From Alkalihalobacillus pseudalcaliphilus (GTDB lineage Bacteria; Bacillota; Bacilli; Bacillales; Bacillaceae_D): DNA of 64,000 nt. The position numbers and the translations under genes are program-made. This document shows positions 16,248 to 25,732 of the stretch, piece by piece (position 1 is the first letter of the stretch; each line of letters starts with the position of its first letter). The notes beneath the pieces were generated by a model. That model saw only the letters and a program-made list of their open reading frames with translations, was not told the DNA's origin and made no database searches. The DNA is taken from positions 1,275,421 through 1,339,420 of the forward strand of contig LFJO01000005.1 in the NCBI GenBank assembly GCA_001038565.1. The letters are read 5' to 3'.

Positions 16248-17039
16248 TTATTTACTCTCCTTTATTTGTAACCAGGGCCTTTCTTTTCTCCAATCTATAT
16301 GTACGGGTAATCGAAAACACTCTGATAAGGTTTCATCCGAAAGTACATTTCTTTTTTCTCCATGTACAATCACGTGACCATCTTTCATTAATAAAGCATG
16401 AGATATTTCAGGTAAGACCTCTTCAATATGGTGTGTAACATATAAGACGGTTGGCCCTCCTTCAAGTGCCATGATAGCCGCAACGGTATTCAGGAGTTCT
16501 TCGCGAATATACACATCTAAACCATTACATGGCTCATCGAGTATGAGTAAGCATGGTTCTGACATTAAAGCACGGGCGATCATCACTCTTCGCTTTTCTC
16601 CCTGTGACAAATACCGAAAAGGAACCGTACTTAATTGCTCAGCTCCAAGCTTATTTAATAAGTGATACGCTTTATTTCTTTTTTCCGCACCAATGGTTTC
16701 ATATAAACCAATCGTTGCATGAGCTCCACTTATGACAACATCTAAAGCATCGTCTTGATAACGAGTTACAAACCGTTCATCGAGTGACGAACTCACCCAC
16801 CCTATTCTCTTTCTTAAATCATGGATGTTCGTTTGACCAAAACGATGACCAAGTACCTTTATCGTTCCTGATGTTGCCCACTCATAACCCGTAATTAATT
16901 TCAATAATGTCGTTTTTCCAGACCCATTTAACCCCATAATCACACTATGTTGTTGTCGTTCAACTTGCCAATCAATGGCAGACAAAATTTGCTGTTCGCC
17001 CCTTTTAAAAGTAACTCCTTCTAGTCGCACCACTTCCAC
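16248..17039 (-). CDS. Orphan ABC transporter ATP-binding protein, YlmA/ModF-like
   Basis: This 263-residue ATPase has Walker A GLNGSGKT, a signature LSQGEKRR and Walker B LLILDEP followed by a D-loop CNGLD. The H-loop is in VTHHIEE. Family resemblance is to YlmA of Bacillus subtilis and to ModF-like proteins, whose partner permease is usually unknown. No permease gene lies nearby: upstream is the tandem hairpin array, downstream the sulfate operon promoter, which overlaps its 3' flank. Whether it serves in transport, for example of molybdate or a metal, cannot be decided. Confidence 0.85.
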   Translation of the reverse strand: MEVVRLEGVTFKRGEQQILSAIDWQVERQQHSVIMGLNGSGKTTLLKLITGYEWATSGTIKVLGHRFGQTNIHDLRKRIGWVSSSLDERFVTRYQDDALDVVISGAHATIGLYETIGAEKRNKAYHLLNKLGAEQLSTVPFRYLSQGEKRRVMIARALMSEPCLLILDEPCNGLDVYIREELLNTVAAIMALEGGPTVLYVTHHIEEVLPEISHALLMKDGHVIVHGEKRNVLSDETLSECFRLPVHIDWRKERPWLQIKESK

Positions 17040-17195
17040 GTTCTAACACCACCTTTAAAAAAATATTCAAAATAGTATATCATCAATCGATAACTTTAGT
17101 AAATATCCATACAAGATCCACATAGCGAAGCCCCATTCACTTCGCCACAAACAATCATGAAAGTCATCTATCGCCTCCTTAAGATATATAAGGGT

Positions 17196-17447
17196 TTGTG
17201 CAGATACTGAGGTCAAACCTTGGGGTATCTGCACAAAGAAGGGGTTAATGTGTAGATACTGAGGCCTAGCCTTGGAGTATCTGCACAAAGAAGGAGTTAA
17301 TGTGTAGATACTGAGGCCTAGCCTTGGAGTATCTGCACAAAGAAGGGGTTAATGTGTAGATACTGAAGCCAAACCTTGGAGTATCTGCACAAATAGGGGG
17401 TTAATGTGCAAATACTGAGGTCAAACCTTGGAGTATCTGCACAAAGG
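17196..17447. repeat. Tandem array of five 52-bp units, each a hairpin
   Basis: The core GATACTGAGG (with small changes) recurs at 17203, 17255, 17307, 17359 and 17411, an exact 52-base period. Each unit holds TGTGCAGATACT and later AGTATCTGCACA, so it can fold into an 11-12 bp stem with a short loop containing GAGG and CCTT. Spacers read AAGAAGGGGTTAA or similar. Changes between copies are few; some left arms read TGTAGATACT, which keeps G-T pairing. It lies between the orphan ABC gene and ltaS, in a gap with no credible gene. The unit sequence is unrelated to the TATGAAAGTT family. Confidence 0.92.
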
Positions 17448-17451
17448 CCAT

Positions 17452-17620
17452 TCTTCGTGGATAGTGGCGACTGTTCAAACTTTCGGCACGTTTACAACTC
17501 GATCATCATTAGGAGTCGGCTGAACAAAAAAGGTGCACTGTCCTACTAAGGTCATTGATCGCGAGATGGATGACGAGCTAACTTCACAGCATAAACTATC
17601 GTCCCAAACTAACTTTCATA
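17452..17620 (-). repeat. Partial dispersed repeat, copy D (reverse orientation)
   Basis: The minus strand begins TATGAAAGTT (17611-17620) and continues with a stretch that includes GAAGTTAGCTCG, comparable to the GAGCTAAC core of other copies. The rest has diverged. It fills the space between the 52-bp array and the ltaS terminator. Confidence 0.5.
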
Positions 17621-17665
17621 TAAAAAGAAACGTCTGGTAAGCTAAAACTCACCAGACGCCTTTTT
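17621..17665 (-). terminator. Terminator after ltaS
   Basis: A CGTCTGGT/ACCAGACG hairpin lies just past the ltaS stop; on the minus strand it is followed by TTTCTTTTT. Confidence 0.85.
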
Positions 17666-17667
17666 AT

Positions 17668-19590
17668 TTATTCTTTTGTTTGATTTTGCTTTTCTGCTTC
17701 ATGATCATAATCCTTATAGCGCAACAAATCACCGAAAAGAATTTTATCTGAATAACCTAAATCATTGTTAACGCGGGCAAAATAAGGCTCACAATATTCT
17801 AATTCAGTTTCTTGTTCTGTCTCCTTGTCATAACAAGTACCAGATGTAAACAAGAAGTCGTCAGTTACGAAACTTCCATCACGTAAAATCACAAGCTCAT
17901 CACGTTCAGGAGCATTTAAGTCTGTGCCGAAATGGAACATATCTTCTGTTTCAATGCCTAACAAATGCAAAATGGTTGGCTTAATATCAATTTGACCTGA
18001 AACGGTCGAATTTACCTTGTTACCTTCAAATCCAGGGATATGAATATACATCGGTACACGTTGCAACTGAACGGTATCAAATGGTGTAATTTCTTCTTTA
18101 TCTAAATACATCGCCATTGAACGATCGTGATTAGATGAGATTCCATAATGATCACCATACATGATAAAGATTGAGTTTTCATAAATTCCTTCTTCCTTCA
18201 AACGATCAAAGAAGTATTCAAGTGCGTGATCCATATAGCGAACAGTTGGAAAGAAACGATTTAATGTTCGACTTGGATACTCCGCTTCATCGATAAACTT
18301 GTCTTCTTCATCTAATTCAAATGGGAAGTGATTCGTTAACGTAATAAATTTTGTATAATATGGCTCAGGCTGAGACTTTAATAGATCAATAGATTGTTCA
18401 AAGAAATCAACGTCTTTTAAACCCCATCCTACCGAATTTTCATCGTGGACATCATAACTCATAATATCAAAATACTTGTCATAACCAAATGATTGGTACA
18501 CCATATCTCGATTCCAAAAGCTTTTGTTATTGGCATGCATGACTGATGCATAGTAACCATTATCGGCCACATTACCTGGCATGGCATCATACACATTTCC
18601 ACCGTGTGTAAAGAAAACCGAACCACTATCTCGACCAAACATCGAGTTTGCTACTAAATATTCAGAGTCAGAAGTTTTCCCTTGACCTGTTTGATGGTAG
18701 AAATTATCAAAGTAAATACTTTCATCAATAAGAGAATTTAAAAACGGTGTAATGACTTGACCATTTTCACCATTCTCATCTTCATTGACGGTCTCATTAA
18801 TAACAAACGATTGAAGTGACTCCATTGAGATAACAATGACATTTTTCCCTTCAGCAATACCATATAAGTCCGGATTTGGCTGTTCATGCTTCGCTTTTAC
18901 ATGGCGTTCAACTTCAATAATATCTGAGCTATCAGCGAAAACACGCTGCGCCCTTGTTTGAGATTGAATATAACCGTCATAAATATGATAGTTAAAGATA
19001 CCAATATTTTTCACAATTAAATCACGGTCAAAAGAACGAGTTAATAATTGAGGACGCTCTGCTTGTGCCAGTGTTAAATTTCCTACAAAAAGCAAGACAG
19101 CAACTAACATAATTAAAAGTGGCTCACGCTTTAATGGACGTAATTCAAATGTGTGTTGCTTCTTCGCAAATATCATAAGTAATAAAATATCTACAAATAA
19201 GAAAACATCGTACCACTGAATTAATCCAAATACACTTGAACCTAAATCACCCATATTACTTGTTTGGAATAATACTGGGATCGTAATGTAATCGGTAAAA
19301 AAGCGATAATATAATAAATTAAAATAAAGCACTAATGTAGCAGCAACAGCTAATATCATTAATACCCTTTTTCTCCACTTTTCATTAAAAAAGAAACTAA
19401 TCCCCAATATAAAAATAGCTGAACTTAGTGGGTTAATAAATAATAAAAACTCTTGTAATGGATTATCAGATGGTATTCCAAACCCAAACTTATAAACCAA
19501 ATAGGTTTTTATCCATAAAAAAAAGACAGCAAATGCAAAAAATCTTAATCGATATAATAAGTTTTTCGTCTTATCTATAATCCTCTCCAT
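17668..19590 (-). CDS. ltaS: Lipoteichoic acid synthase (LtaS family)
   Basis: This 640-residue protein polymerises glycerol phosphate from phosphatidylglycerol onto the lipoteichoic acid anchor outside the membrane. Five membrane helices fill the first 200 residues and a sulfatase-like domain follows. The nucleophile threonine is in TGQGKTSDSEYL. Metal-binding and substrate segments VISMESLQSF, MYGDHYGIS and NHFPFEL are all visible. The ATG at 19590 is chosen over the longer frame because AAGGGG lies seven bases ahead. Bacillus species often have several paralogs (LtaS, YfnI, YqgS, YvgJ), and I cannot say which this is. It is a single-gene unit. Confidence 0.92.
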   Translation of the reverse strand: MERIIDKTKNLLYRLRFFAFAVFFLWIKTYLVYKFGFGIPSDNPLQEFLLFINPLSSAIFILGISFFFNEKWRKRVLMILAVAATLVLYFNLLYYRFFTDYITIPVLFQTSNMGDLGSSVFGLIQWYDVFLFVDILLLMIFAKKQHTFELRPLKREPLLIMLVAVLLFVGNLTLAQAERPQLLTRSFDRDLIVKNIGIFNYHIYDGYIQSQTRAQRVFADSSDIIEVERHVKAKHEQPNPDLYGIAEGKNVIVISMESLQSFVINETVNEDENGENGQVITPFLNSLIDESIYFDNFYHQTGQGKTSDSEYLVANSMFGRDSGSVFFTHGGNVYDAMPGNVADNGYYASVMHANNKSFWNRDMVYQSFGYDKYFDIMSYDVHDENSVGWGLKDVDFFEQSIDLLKSQPEPYYTKFITLTNHFPFELDEEDKFIDEAEYPSRTLNRFFPTVRYMDHALEYFFDRLKEEGIYENSIFIMYGDHYGISSNHDRSMAMYLDKEEITPFDTVQLQRVPMYIHIPGFEGNKVNSTVSGQIDIKPTILHLLGIETEDMFHFGTDLNAPERDELVILRDGSFVTDDFLFTSGTCYDKETEQETELEYCEPYFARVNNDLGYSDKILFGDLLRYKDYDHEAEKQNQTKE

Positions 19591-19959
19591 AATTTTACCC
19601 CTTCCTAATTCCCTATTCACTTACACCCTACCATTCTATTTATCTATTATGGCTTTCAGATAAAGTGACTTTTTACGTTTCGACTAAAAAACAATAACAT
19701 TTATAATCTTAGCGGATTGGCATTTAAAGTCAATAGATATAATGTGTAAGATCATGAAAGTCTTTTACATTATTAGACATCTCTTTCACTACCTCTTTTA
19801 TTAAGACGAGCTATGTGTAGAAAAAGTTTCACTAAATTAGACAATCTGATCATGACACCTAATAAGACCTAGCTAATCACATGATATCAATGACATTCAT
19901 TTGCGTATAAAATCCTATTCTCATAAGCGAGAATAGGATTTAGCATTTTCCACTATTGT
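19591..19959. other. Intergenic region between ltaS and zwf
   Basis: About 370 bases without a credible gene. The right part holds the zwf terminator (19909-19941). The left part should contain the ltaS promoter. On the minus strand a TTGACT near 19735 is followed at a poor distance by TTATAA, so the promoter assignment is only tentative. No member of the dispersed repeat family was seen here. Confidence 0.5.
19909..19941 (-). terminator. Terminator after zwf
   Basis: AAATCCTATTCTC pairs with GAGAATAGGATTT around a six-base loop and is followed on the minus strand by a TTTTAT stretch. Confidence 0.85.
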
Positions 19960-21450
19960 TTATAAATCCTTCAAAGACCACCATTTAAAGCCGTCTTTTT
20001 CTAATAAAAGATCGGATGCTTCAGGGCCCATTGTTCCTGCCGCATACGTATCAATTTCTTGTGTTGACTCAGCCCACGCTTGAGAAATTGGATCAATTAA
20101 AGCCCATGATAAGTTTACTTCATCCCAATGAGCGAAGTTGGTTGCATCTCCAAGCATACAATCATAAATTAATCGCTCGTAGGCTTCTGGTGTATTAACA
20201 CCATCAATGCTCGAATGTTTGAACTCTAAATCAACAGGAACCGTCTCACCTAATAATCCGACCTTCTTGCCATTTAGGATTAATGTAATTCCTTCATCAG
20301 GTTGGATATGAATGACTAGCAGATTAGGATGAATTTTCCTATCACGACTCTTTTGTGTATAGACATTTAAAGGTAAATCTTTAAATTGGACAACGATTTT
20401 TGTTGATTTTACCGACATCCTTTTTCCTGTTCTTACATAAAAAGGAACGCCTGCCCAACGATGATTATCAATCATTAATTTTCCTGCCACAAAGGTTTCT
20501 GTCGATGACTTCTTTTCGACATTTTTCTCTTCACGATAACCTGGAACTTGTAAGCCACTTAATTCACCTGCACGATATTGACCTCTGACAAAGTAATTCT
20601 CCATTTCTTCTGAAGAGATCGCACGAATCGCTCGAAGTACTTTGATTTTTTCACTTCTAACCTCGTTTGTTGCCAAGCGAATTGGTGGATCCATTGACAA
20701 TAATAACACCATTTGAAGGAGGTGGTTTTGAACCATGTCACGCAGTGCTCCTGATGTCTCATAGTAGCCTCCACGCTCCTCGACACCTAACACCTCACTA
20801 GATGTAATTTGGATATTTGAAATATGCCGGTTATTCCATAATGGTTCAAAGATAGCATTAGCAAATCGAATAACTTCAATATTTTGCACCATTTCTTTAC
20901 CTAGATAATGATCGATACGATATATTTGATCTTCTGAAAATGCTTCTCTAATTTCGTTATTTAATTTTTGAGCGGAAGGTAAGTCATGACCAAATGGTTT
21001 TTCAATCACTAATCGATTCCAACCTTCTGACTGTGTTACACCTTCTCGTTTCAGTTGGATAGCAATGGTACCAAAAAATTGCGGAGCCATGGCCATATAA
21101 TAAATACGGTTGCCTGGTATTCCATAGGCTAATTCAAGTTGATTTAATTTGTCTTTTAATTGACTGTACGACTCTGTATTAGTAACATCAAACGGTAAAT
21201 AATAAAAATGCTGACAAAACTCGTCAACTTTGTCACTTGAATATTTACTCTCGACGATTGATTTTTTTACATTTTCGCGTAGTTCCTCGTCGGACCACTC
21301 TCTTCTTGCTGCACCAATTACAACAAAGTTCTTCGATAATTTTCCAGACAAAAATAAGCTATAAATCGACGGATATAATTTTCTTTTTGCTAAGTCTCCT
21401 GTTGCTCCAAACAAAATAATGCTTGTTTTTGGTTGAGCTATTTCATTCAT
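19960..21450 (-). CDS. zwf: Glucose-6-phosphate 1-dehydrogenase
   Basis: This 496-residue enzyme oxidises glucose 6-phosphate to 6-phosphogluconolactone with NADP+ and opens the oxidative pentose phosphate pathway. The nucleotide-binding motif GATGDLAKRKLYPS lies at about residues 15-28. The substrate and catalytic segment RIDHYLGKEMVQN (about residue 178) contains the conserved His-Tyr-Leu-Gly-Lys. The Lys in FEKPFGHD-type position (VIEKPFGHDL) is also present. Length and order match the family. No gnd or opcA-like gene is adjacent. Confidence 0.96.
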   Translation of the reverse strand: MNEIAQPKTSIILFGATGDLAKRKLYPSIYSLFLSGKLSKNFVVIGAARREWSDEELRENVKKSIVESKYSSDKVDEFCQHFYYLPFDVTNTESYSQLKDKLNQLELAYGIPGNRIYYMAMAPQFFGTIAIQLKREGVTQSEGWNRLVIEKPFGHDLPSAQKLNNEIREAFSEDQIYRIDHYLGKEMVQNIEVIRFANAIFEPLWNNRHISNIQITSSEVLGVEERGGYYETSGALRDMVQNHLLQMVLLLSMDPPIRLATNEVRSEKIKVLRAIRAISSEEMENYFVRGQYRAGELSGLQVPGYREEKNVEKKSSTETFVAGKLMIDNHRWAGVPFYVRTGKRMSVKSTKIVVQFKDLPLNVYTQKSRDRKIHPNLLVIHIQPDEGITLILNGKKVGLLGETVPVDLEFKHSSIDGVNTPEAYERLIYDCMLGDATNFAHWDEVNLSWALIDPISQAWAESTQEIDTYAAGTMGPEASDLLLEKDGFKWWSLKDL

Positions 21451-22097
21451 GAAATTCCATTCCTCTCTATCCCGTAAACACTTTTTCTCTCAATATGTAA
21501 AGCTGTTTCTTTTTTTCTCTATCACTTTAAAGTATTATTCCATTTAGTATAACGCAAATGAAAAAGAAGTAAATAAAAATCAGCCTACAAGCCAAAGATT
21601 TACTTCTATTATGGTTTCATCCCTATCTATAATTATTCATCAAGCGTACAATCAACTAAAAATTATAAGTGATCAAAGGAAGAAAAACAAGGTATGCACG
21701 TGTAAATAATGCTTGGGTTACTGCTAATTCTCAAGTTCAAAAAACATTTTGCTATCATTAATAACTTAAAAAACAACTTTCATCTTTGTTGGAGTCGGAG
21801 CGGTTTTGGCTCCACCATGCGGGTTTAGTATGAAAGTTCAATGGGTGATGTACGGAAGCTCGTCAAGTTCACTGCCAGTATTAAAGGTTACGACTAATCA
21901 TCAAGCTCAAGAGCTTATCGTTACATTTTTTACCAATTTTACCCCTTCTAAAAGATGATGGTTGTTCTCTCTCTTAGGGTCCATAAACAAAAATAAGTAA
22001 CCGCTCCTCCATTCACTCACCCCTTTGTATATTCAATGATCAAAAAACGTGATGAGGAAACATTTCATGTAGCCATCATCACGTTTGAATTTCATTT
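21451..22097. repeat. Intergenic region with dispersed repeat, copy E
   Basis: This gap of about 650 bases has no convincing gene. It contains AACTTTCATCTTTGTTGGAG at 21775 followed 45 bases later by TATGAAAGTT (21829-21838), the same inverted pair of ends seen in copy B. After that come TCAATGGGTGATG and GTTCACTGCC. The same TATGAAAGTTCAATGGGTG stretch occurs in copy F at 24575. Confidence 0.65.
22042..22087 (-). terminator. Terminator after the thioredoxin-like gene
   Basis: On the minus strand AAACGTGATGA pairs with TCATCACGTTT around a 20-base loop and is followed by TTTTTGATC. It closes the bdbC-thioredoxin pair. Confidence 0.75.
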
Positions 22098-22574
22098 TTA
22101 CTCACTATATAAAGTGAATTGTTGGAAAAACTCTGTATATTCCTCATTAGTGGCTGCACCTTGAATTCCTTGATAAAATTCGCCATCTTTATATTGTATT
22201 AGCGTTGGTGTCGCGTCAATATTATACTTGCTCCAACCCTCATCAAATTCAAGCAAGTTCATTTTCTTTAAATCAACACCTAGGTCATCGGCGAGTGGTG
22301 CCAAGCGTGGCGTTACTTCATTACAAAAACCACAGGTTGGGCTAAAGAAATAGACGGTTAAATCTTCACCATTCCCTAACTTCTCGTCAAGCTCTTCCGG
22401 CAAGATTATATTTTGGTAATTAGGATCGTCTAACTGTTTAATTGTTTCTGGATGGAGATTTGATTTATTGTACGGATTTCCTTCCGCTTTTTGTTGGTTA
22501 GCTGTAGTTGAAACATAAGCTAAGGCAGCAAAAATAACAACAATAATGGCTCCAAAAATAATAATTTTTTTCAT
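22098..22574 (-). CDS. Membrane-anchored thioredoxin-like protein paired with BdbC
   Basis: A 158-residue protein with an N-terminal membrane helix (about residues 2-20) and a thioredoxin fold outside the membrane. The active site is CGFC in FFSPTCGFCNEVTPRL, and the cis-proline is in DATPTLIQYKDGE. It starts two to five bases after the stop of the bdbC-like gene, so it is probably the dithiol protein that is re-oxidised by that partner and puts disulfides into secreted proteins. It is a thioredoxin-type protein rather than the DsbA-type BdbD usually paired with BdbC, so a substitution of partner is likely. Of the two adjacent ATGs I prefer the second, because it has better spacing from AAGGGG. 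Confidence 0.82.
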   Translation of the reverse strand: MKKIIIFGAIIVVIFAALAYVSTTANQQKAEGNPYNKSNLHPETIKQLDDPNYQNIILPEELDEKLGNGEDLTVYFFSPTCGFCNEVTPRLAPLADDLGVDLKKMNLLEFDEGWSKYNIDATPTLIQYKDGEFYQGIQGAATNEEYTEFFQQFTLYSE

Positions 22575-22578
22575 CATG

Positions 22579-22998
22579 TTACCCCTTTCGGCTTTTTAAA
22601 GCCATCAAGCTAAAAATAAAAATCATCAAAAATGCCGTTCCTGCAAGAAATGGAATTGTTACAAATCCGAACCAATTTATGTATTGTCCAGTACATGGTA
22701 TTTGCCCACAAGACGGTGCACTTTCTTGAAAAAAACTAACCTTTTGAATTAAATAATGGTAGGCGGAAATACAAAATCCGACACCAGAGAAAACTAAAGA
22801 ATATACCGCTACATTCTTATCCTTTTTCATAATACCAACTAATAAAATAAGGACAATAGGATACATCAGAATTCGTTGATACCAACAAAGTGTGCAAGGA
22901 ATAAATTGCCTAATCTCAGAAAAATATAACGAACCTAACATCGCCACAAATGATGTAATCCAGCTTAAAATCAAGTAATTCTCACTTTTTTTTGTCAT
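22579..22998 (-). CDS. bdbC: Disulfide oxidoreductase BdbC (DsbB family)
   Basis: This 139-residue membrane protein has four predicted helices. It passes electrons from the thiol oxidase partner to quinones. Both redox cysteine pairs are visible: CTLC near residue 35 and Cys...Cys in APSCGQIPCTGQ in the second outer loop. The downstream gene for a thioredoxin-like protein overlaps its ribosome-binding region, as expected for a two-gene operon. Length and topology match Bacillus BdbC/BdbB. Confidence 0.9.
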   Translation of the reverse strand: MTKKSENYLILSWITSFVAMLGSLYFSEIRQFIPCTLCWYQRILMYPIVLILLVGIMKKDKNVAVYSLVFSGVGFCISAYHYLIQKVSFFQESAPSCGQIPCTGQYINWFGFVTIPFLAGTAFLMIFIFSLMALKSRKG

Positions 22999-23207
22999 TT
23001 ACCTACCTCACCATCTCCTATGATGTTCTTGTGGATATTCCCTTTTCATTATACGTTAAATTGAATGAGTTTGCTTGTCAATCTCGTGAACATTCTTATA
23101 ATAAGTAAATAATTAAAAGTAAGTAATTTGACCTAAAACTTAGCTTTCAACATGCTAAGTTTTAGAGAATTTAAATACACACTTAAGGTCTATGATCGAA
23201 TTATGAA

Positions 23208-24557
23208 TCACCTTGATTGAGGTGTTAAATGCGGAATCCTCTCTAAAAGTCTTTGAATGGAGGTTTCCGCCTCTGTTAATACTTCCTCTTGATCCATTGT
23301 TTTCATCATTTGATTGTGCATAACTAGTTTTCCGTTGATGAGCGTTGATTCGACCTCTGAACGAGTGGCTGAATACACAATTCTTGAAACCGTGTCGACA
23401 TCATAACGCGGATACGTATGAAATTTGCGTAAATTCAATATGGCAAGATCTGCTTTTTTACCTATCTCGATACTCCCTATTTCATCTTCTAACCCTAAAG
23501 CCTTAGCACCACCAATCGTGGCCATTTCAAATACTTGGTGAGCGTTCATCGCCGTAGGACCATGCGTTGGCTTATGAATTAATGCCGCCAATCTCATTTC
23601 TTGAAACATATCTAAATTATTATTACAAGGAGCACCATCCGCACCTAGTGATACCGACATGTTTTCTTGTAACATTTCAGGAACATCAGCAAAGCCTGAA
23701 GCTAACTTCATATTAGAGCCAGGGCAATGACTTATATGAACACCTTTATTTTTAATAATTCTTTTCTCTTCATCATTTAACCAAATACAGTGAGCTAATA
23801 AAAGTCTTTCATTTGCTAAACCTAGGTGGTCGAGGTAAACAATATTTCTCATTCCTGTTTGTTTTTCAACGATATTAATTTCCTCTTTGTTCTCAGATGC
23901 GTGGGTATGAACTTTTACACCATATTGTTTGGATAATGCCCCTACTTCTATTAATAGCTTTTCTGTACTTGAGATAACAAAGCGAGGGGCAAAAGAGTAT
24001 TGAATCCGACCATTATCATACATATGCCATTTTTCAAGTAAGTCAACACTCTCTTGAAGGGATTGCTCTGTTTTTTCTTGGAGGCGTTTTGGGACTTCAT
24101 GCCCTTTATCCATCATAACTTTTCCTGATAAAGCTCTAATACCACTATGAGCTATAGCTTTAAAAGCAGAATCTGTATAATGAACGGTCTCCATATCGGC
24201 AATAGTGGTTGTCCCACTTTGAATTAATTCACCTATACCTAACAGGGCAGAATAATAGATCGACTCTTCATCATGTGCTGCTTCTAAGGGCCAAATCCTT
24301 TGTTTTAACCAGTCCATCAGTTCGAGGTCGTCACCTTTCCCACGGAAAATGGTTTGACATAAATGAATATGGGTTTGCACAAATCCTGGGATGATGGTTT
24401 TGTTAGTACCATCAATGAAAGTGTCAATATTTTCTACTTGAAGGTCTTTTCCGATATGTTTGATTGTATTTCCTTCAATTAACAGGTCACCTATAAGAAT
24501 ATCTTTGTTTTTGTTCATGGTAATGATTTCGGCATTTTTTATTAATGTACGATGCAT
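23208..24557 (-). CDS. Amidohydrolase of the adenosine/5'-methylthioadenosine deaminase group
   Basis: A 449-residue metal-dependent hydrolase of the chlorohydrolase/TrzN superfamily. Likely reactions are deamination of S-adenosylhomocysteine, 5'-methylthioadenosine or 5'-deoxyadenosine. Metal ligands are visible as QTHIHLCQT, HTHASENKEE, LLAHCIWL and LGADGAPCNN. The GTTTIADME segment and the C-terminal IGSIEIGKKADLAIL match the family. The ATG at 24557 follows AAAGGAG by nine bases. A copy of the dispersed repeat begins directly upstream of that ribosome-binding site. A different substrate, such as guanine or a triazine, cannot be ruled out from sequence. Confidence 0.85.
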   Translation of the reverse strand: MHRTLIKNAEIITMNKNKDILIGDLLIEGNTIKHIGKDLQVENIDTFIDGTNKTIIPGFVQTHIHLCQTIFRGKGDDLELMDWLKQRIWPLEAAHDEESIYYSALLGIGELIQSGTTTIADMETVHYTDSAFKAIAHSGIRALSGKVMMDKGHEVPKRLQEKTEQSLQESVDLLEKWHMYDNGRIQYSFAPRFVISSTEKLLIEVGALSKQYGVKVHTHASENKEEINIVEKQTGMRNIVYLDHLGLANERLLLAHCIWLNDEEKRIIKNKGVHISHCPGSNMKLASGFADVPEMLQENMSVSLGADGAPCNNNLDMFQEMRLAALIHKPTHGPTAMNAHQVFEMATIGGAKALGLEDEIGSIEIGKKADLAILNLRKFHTYPRYDVDTVSRIVYSATRSEVESTLINGKLVMHNQMMKTMDQEEVLTEAETSIQRLLERIPHLTPQSR

Positions 24558-24574
24558 GTCATTCAACTCCTTTG

Positions 24575-24913
24575 TATGAAAGTTCAATGGGTGATGCTCA
24601 CTTCTCAAGACAATTTGACCTTCTAGTCTTTGTTTATCGTCAATAACTAACTTCTCTGAAATGCTTTAATATCCTCTCTTCATTCATAGATTCACTCATA
24701 AAGTTGGGTCTATTTATTGTTGAGTATAAAATTGTTCTATTTTCTATATCTATTTAAATTCTACGGAGCTACTAAATATACGATGCCCAATTTTACTCAT
24801 TAACTATATAGGTAGATGCGAGAAGTATGAGCAAGAAATGAATGTAAAAGAAAAGAACGAGGATTTAGGTGATTACCTGTCCCCGATCTTACTACGCTAT
24901 TAACTAACTCTAC
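24575..24913. repeat. Intergenic region with short dispersed repeat, copy F
   Basis: TATGAAAGTTCAATGGGTGATG begins at 24575, immediately ahead of the deaminase ribosome-binding site. It shares its first 20 or so bases with copy E and then ends with CTTCTCAAG, a phrase also found in copies B and C as TTCTCAAG. The remaining 300 bases up to the hemD-like gene hold only a probable terminator. Confidence 0.55.
24843..24886 (-). terminator. Probable terminator after the hemD-like gene
   Basis: On the minus strand a two-part stem (CGGGG with CCTCG, and AGGT with ACCT) is followed by TTCTTTTCTTTT. Confidence 0.55.
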
Positions 24914-25732
24914 TTAATTTTCATGGATGTTTTTATAGTGCCGAGACAACTCTAAAATCATCGCACCCATTCGTTCAAGCTTTGGAGAAACGGTCTTTGA
25001 GACACCTTGTGCACGTAATTCTTCATTTGTTAATTTCCCAACAGCACATGCTATCGTTGTACGCTCAAACACGTCTAGTAACTTCTCCAAGCAATGCTTT
25101 TTTCTGGCATAATCAAATAAAGAGCGGACTTGTAGAAAAGTAGTAAAACAAACGGCATCGACTTGATGATTGAATAACTCATCTAGTAGTTGAAAAGCGA
25201 CTTTGTCCTCTGGCTTAATATGTTGATATGGAAGGACTTGTTTCACGATTGCACCTTGGTTTTCAAGAAACTGAATGAGTTGAGGAGAACTTAAACCATG
25301 TAATTGTACCGTGATATGTTGATTGGTCAACTGTATTCCTTGTAAAGCCGAAATTAGCCCTCCTGTTGTACCATCATCATCAACGACCGTAGGTTTTATG
25401 CCAAGTTTGTGTAACACAGCCATCGTCTTATAACCTCTTGCCGCTATTTTTACTTGGTGAAGTTTTTTTATAAATGCTTCTTTCGCACCTAATTGATCGG
25501 CGACATCTATTAAAGCACTCGTGCCCATACCTGTTGTTAACACAAGCCAATCAATCTGATTCTCTAAGAAAAGCCTTACATCCGCTTCTAATTGTTCCTT
25601 GGCAACAAATACCGTTCCTTGCATAGAACGAATTTTGGCGGTTCCCCCTTGCTTCTCTATCAAAAGACTCATTTCTTCTGTTTTCCTTGAAGCCGTCAAA
25701 ACAACTACCTTATTTGTTAATCCTCTCCCCAT
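24914..25732 (-). CDS. Uroporphyrinogen-III synthase-like protein (HemD family)
   Basis: A 272-residue protein with the two-lobed HemD fold. It would cyclise hydroxymethylbilane to uroporphyrinogen III. Family segments include VVLTASRKTEEMSLLI at the start, WLVLTTGMGTSAL, and CFTTFLQVRSLFDYA near the end. It is not in the usual hem operon. Instead its start overlaps the end of a sensor kinase gene by 16 bases. Isolated HemD paralogs often serve siroheme or regulatory roles, so true enzyme activity is not certain. The context points to a role tied to the two-component system. Confidence 0.82.
   Translation of the reverse strand: MGRGLTNKVVVLTASRKTEEMSLLIEKQGGTAKIRSMQGTVFVAKEQLEADVRLFLENQIDWLVLTTGMGTSALIDVADQLGAKEAFIKKLHQVKIAARGYKTMAVLHKLGIKPTVVDDDGTTGGLISALQGIQLTNQHITVQLHGLSSPQLIQFLENQGAIVKQVLPYQHIKPEDKVAFQLLDELFNHQVDAVCFTTFLQVRSLFDYARKKHCLEKLLDVFERTTIACAVGKLTNEELRAQGVSKTVSPKLERMGAMILELSRHYKNIHEN

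Noticed and set aside
17196..17447. CRISPR array
   Set aside because: The repeats are directly adjacent with nearly identical spacers, the period is 52 bases with internal palindromes, and no cas gene is near. Spacers of a CRISPR would differ.
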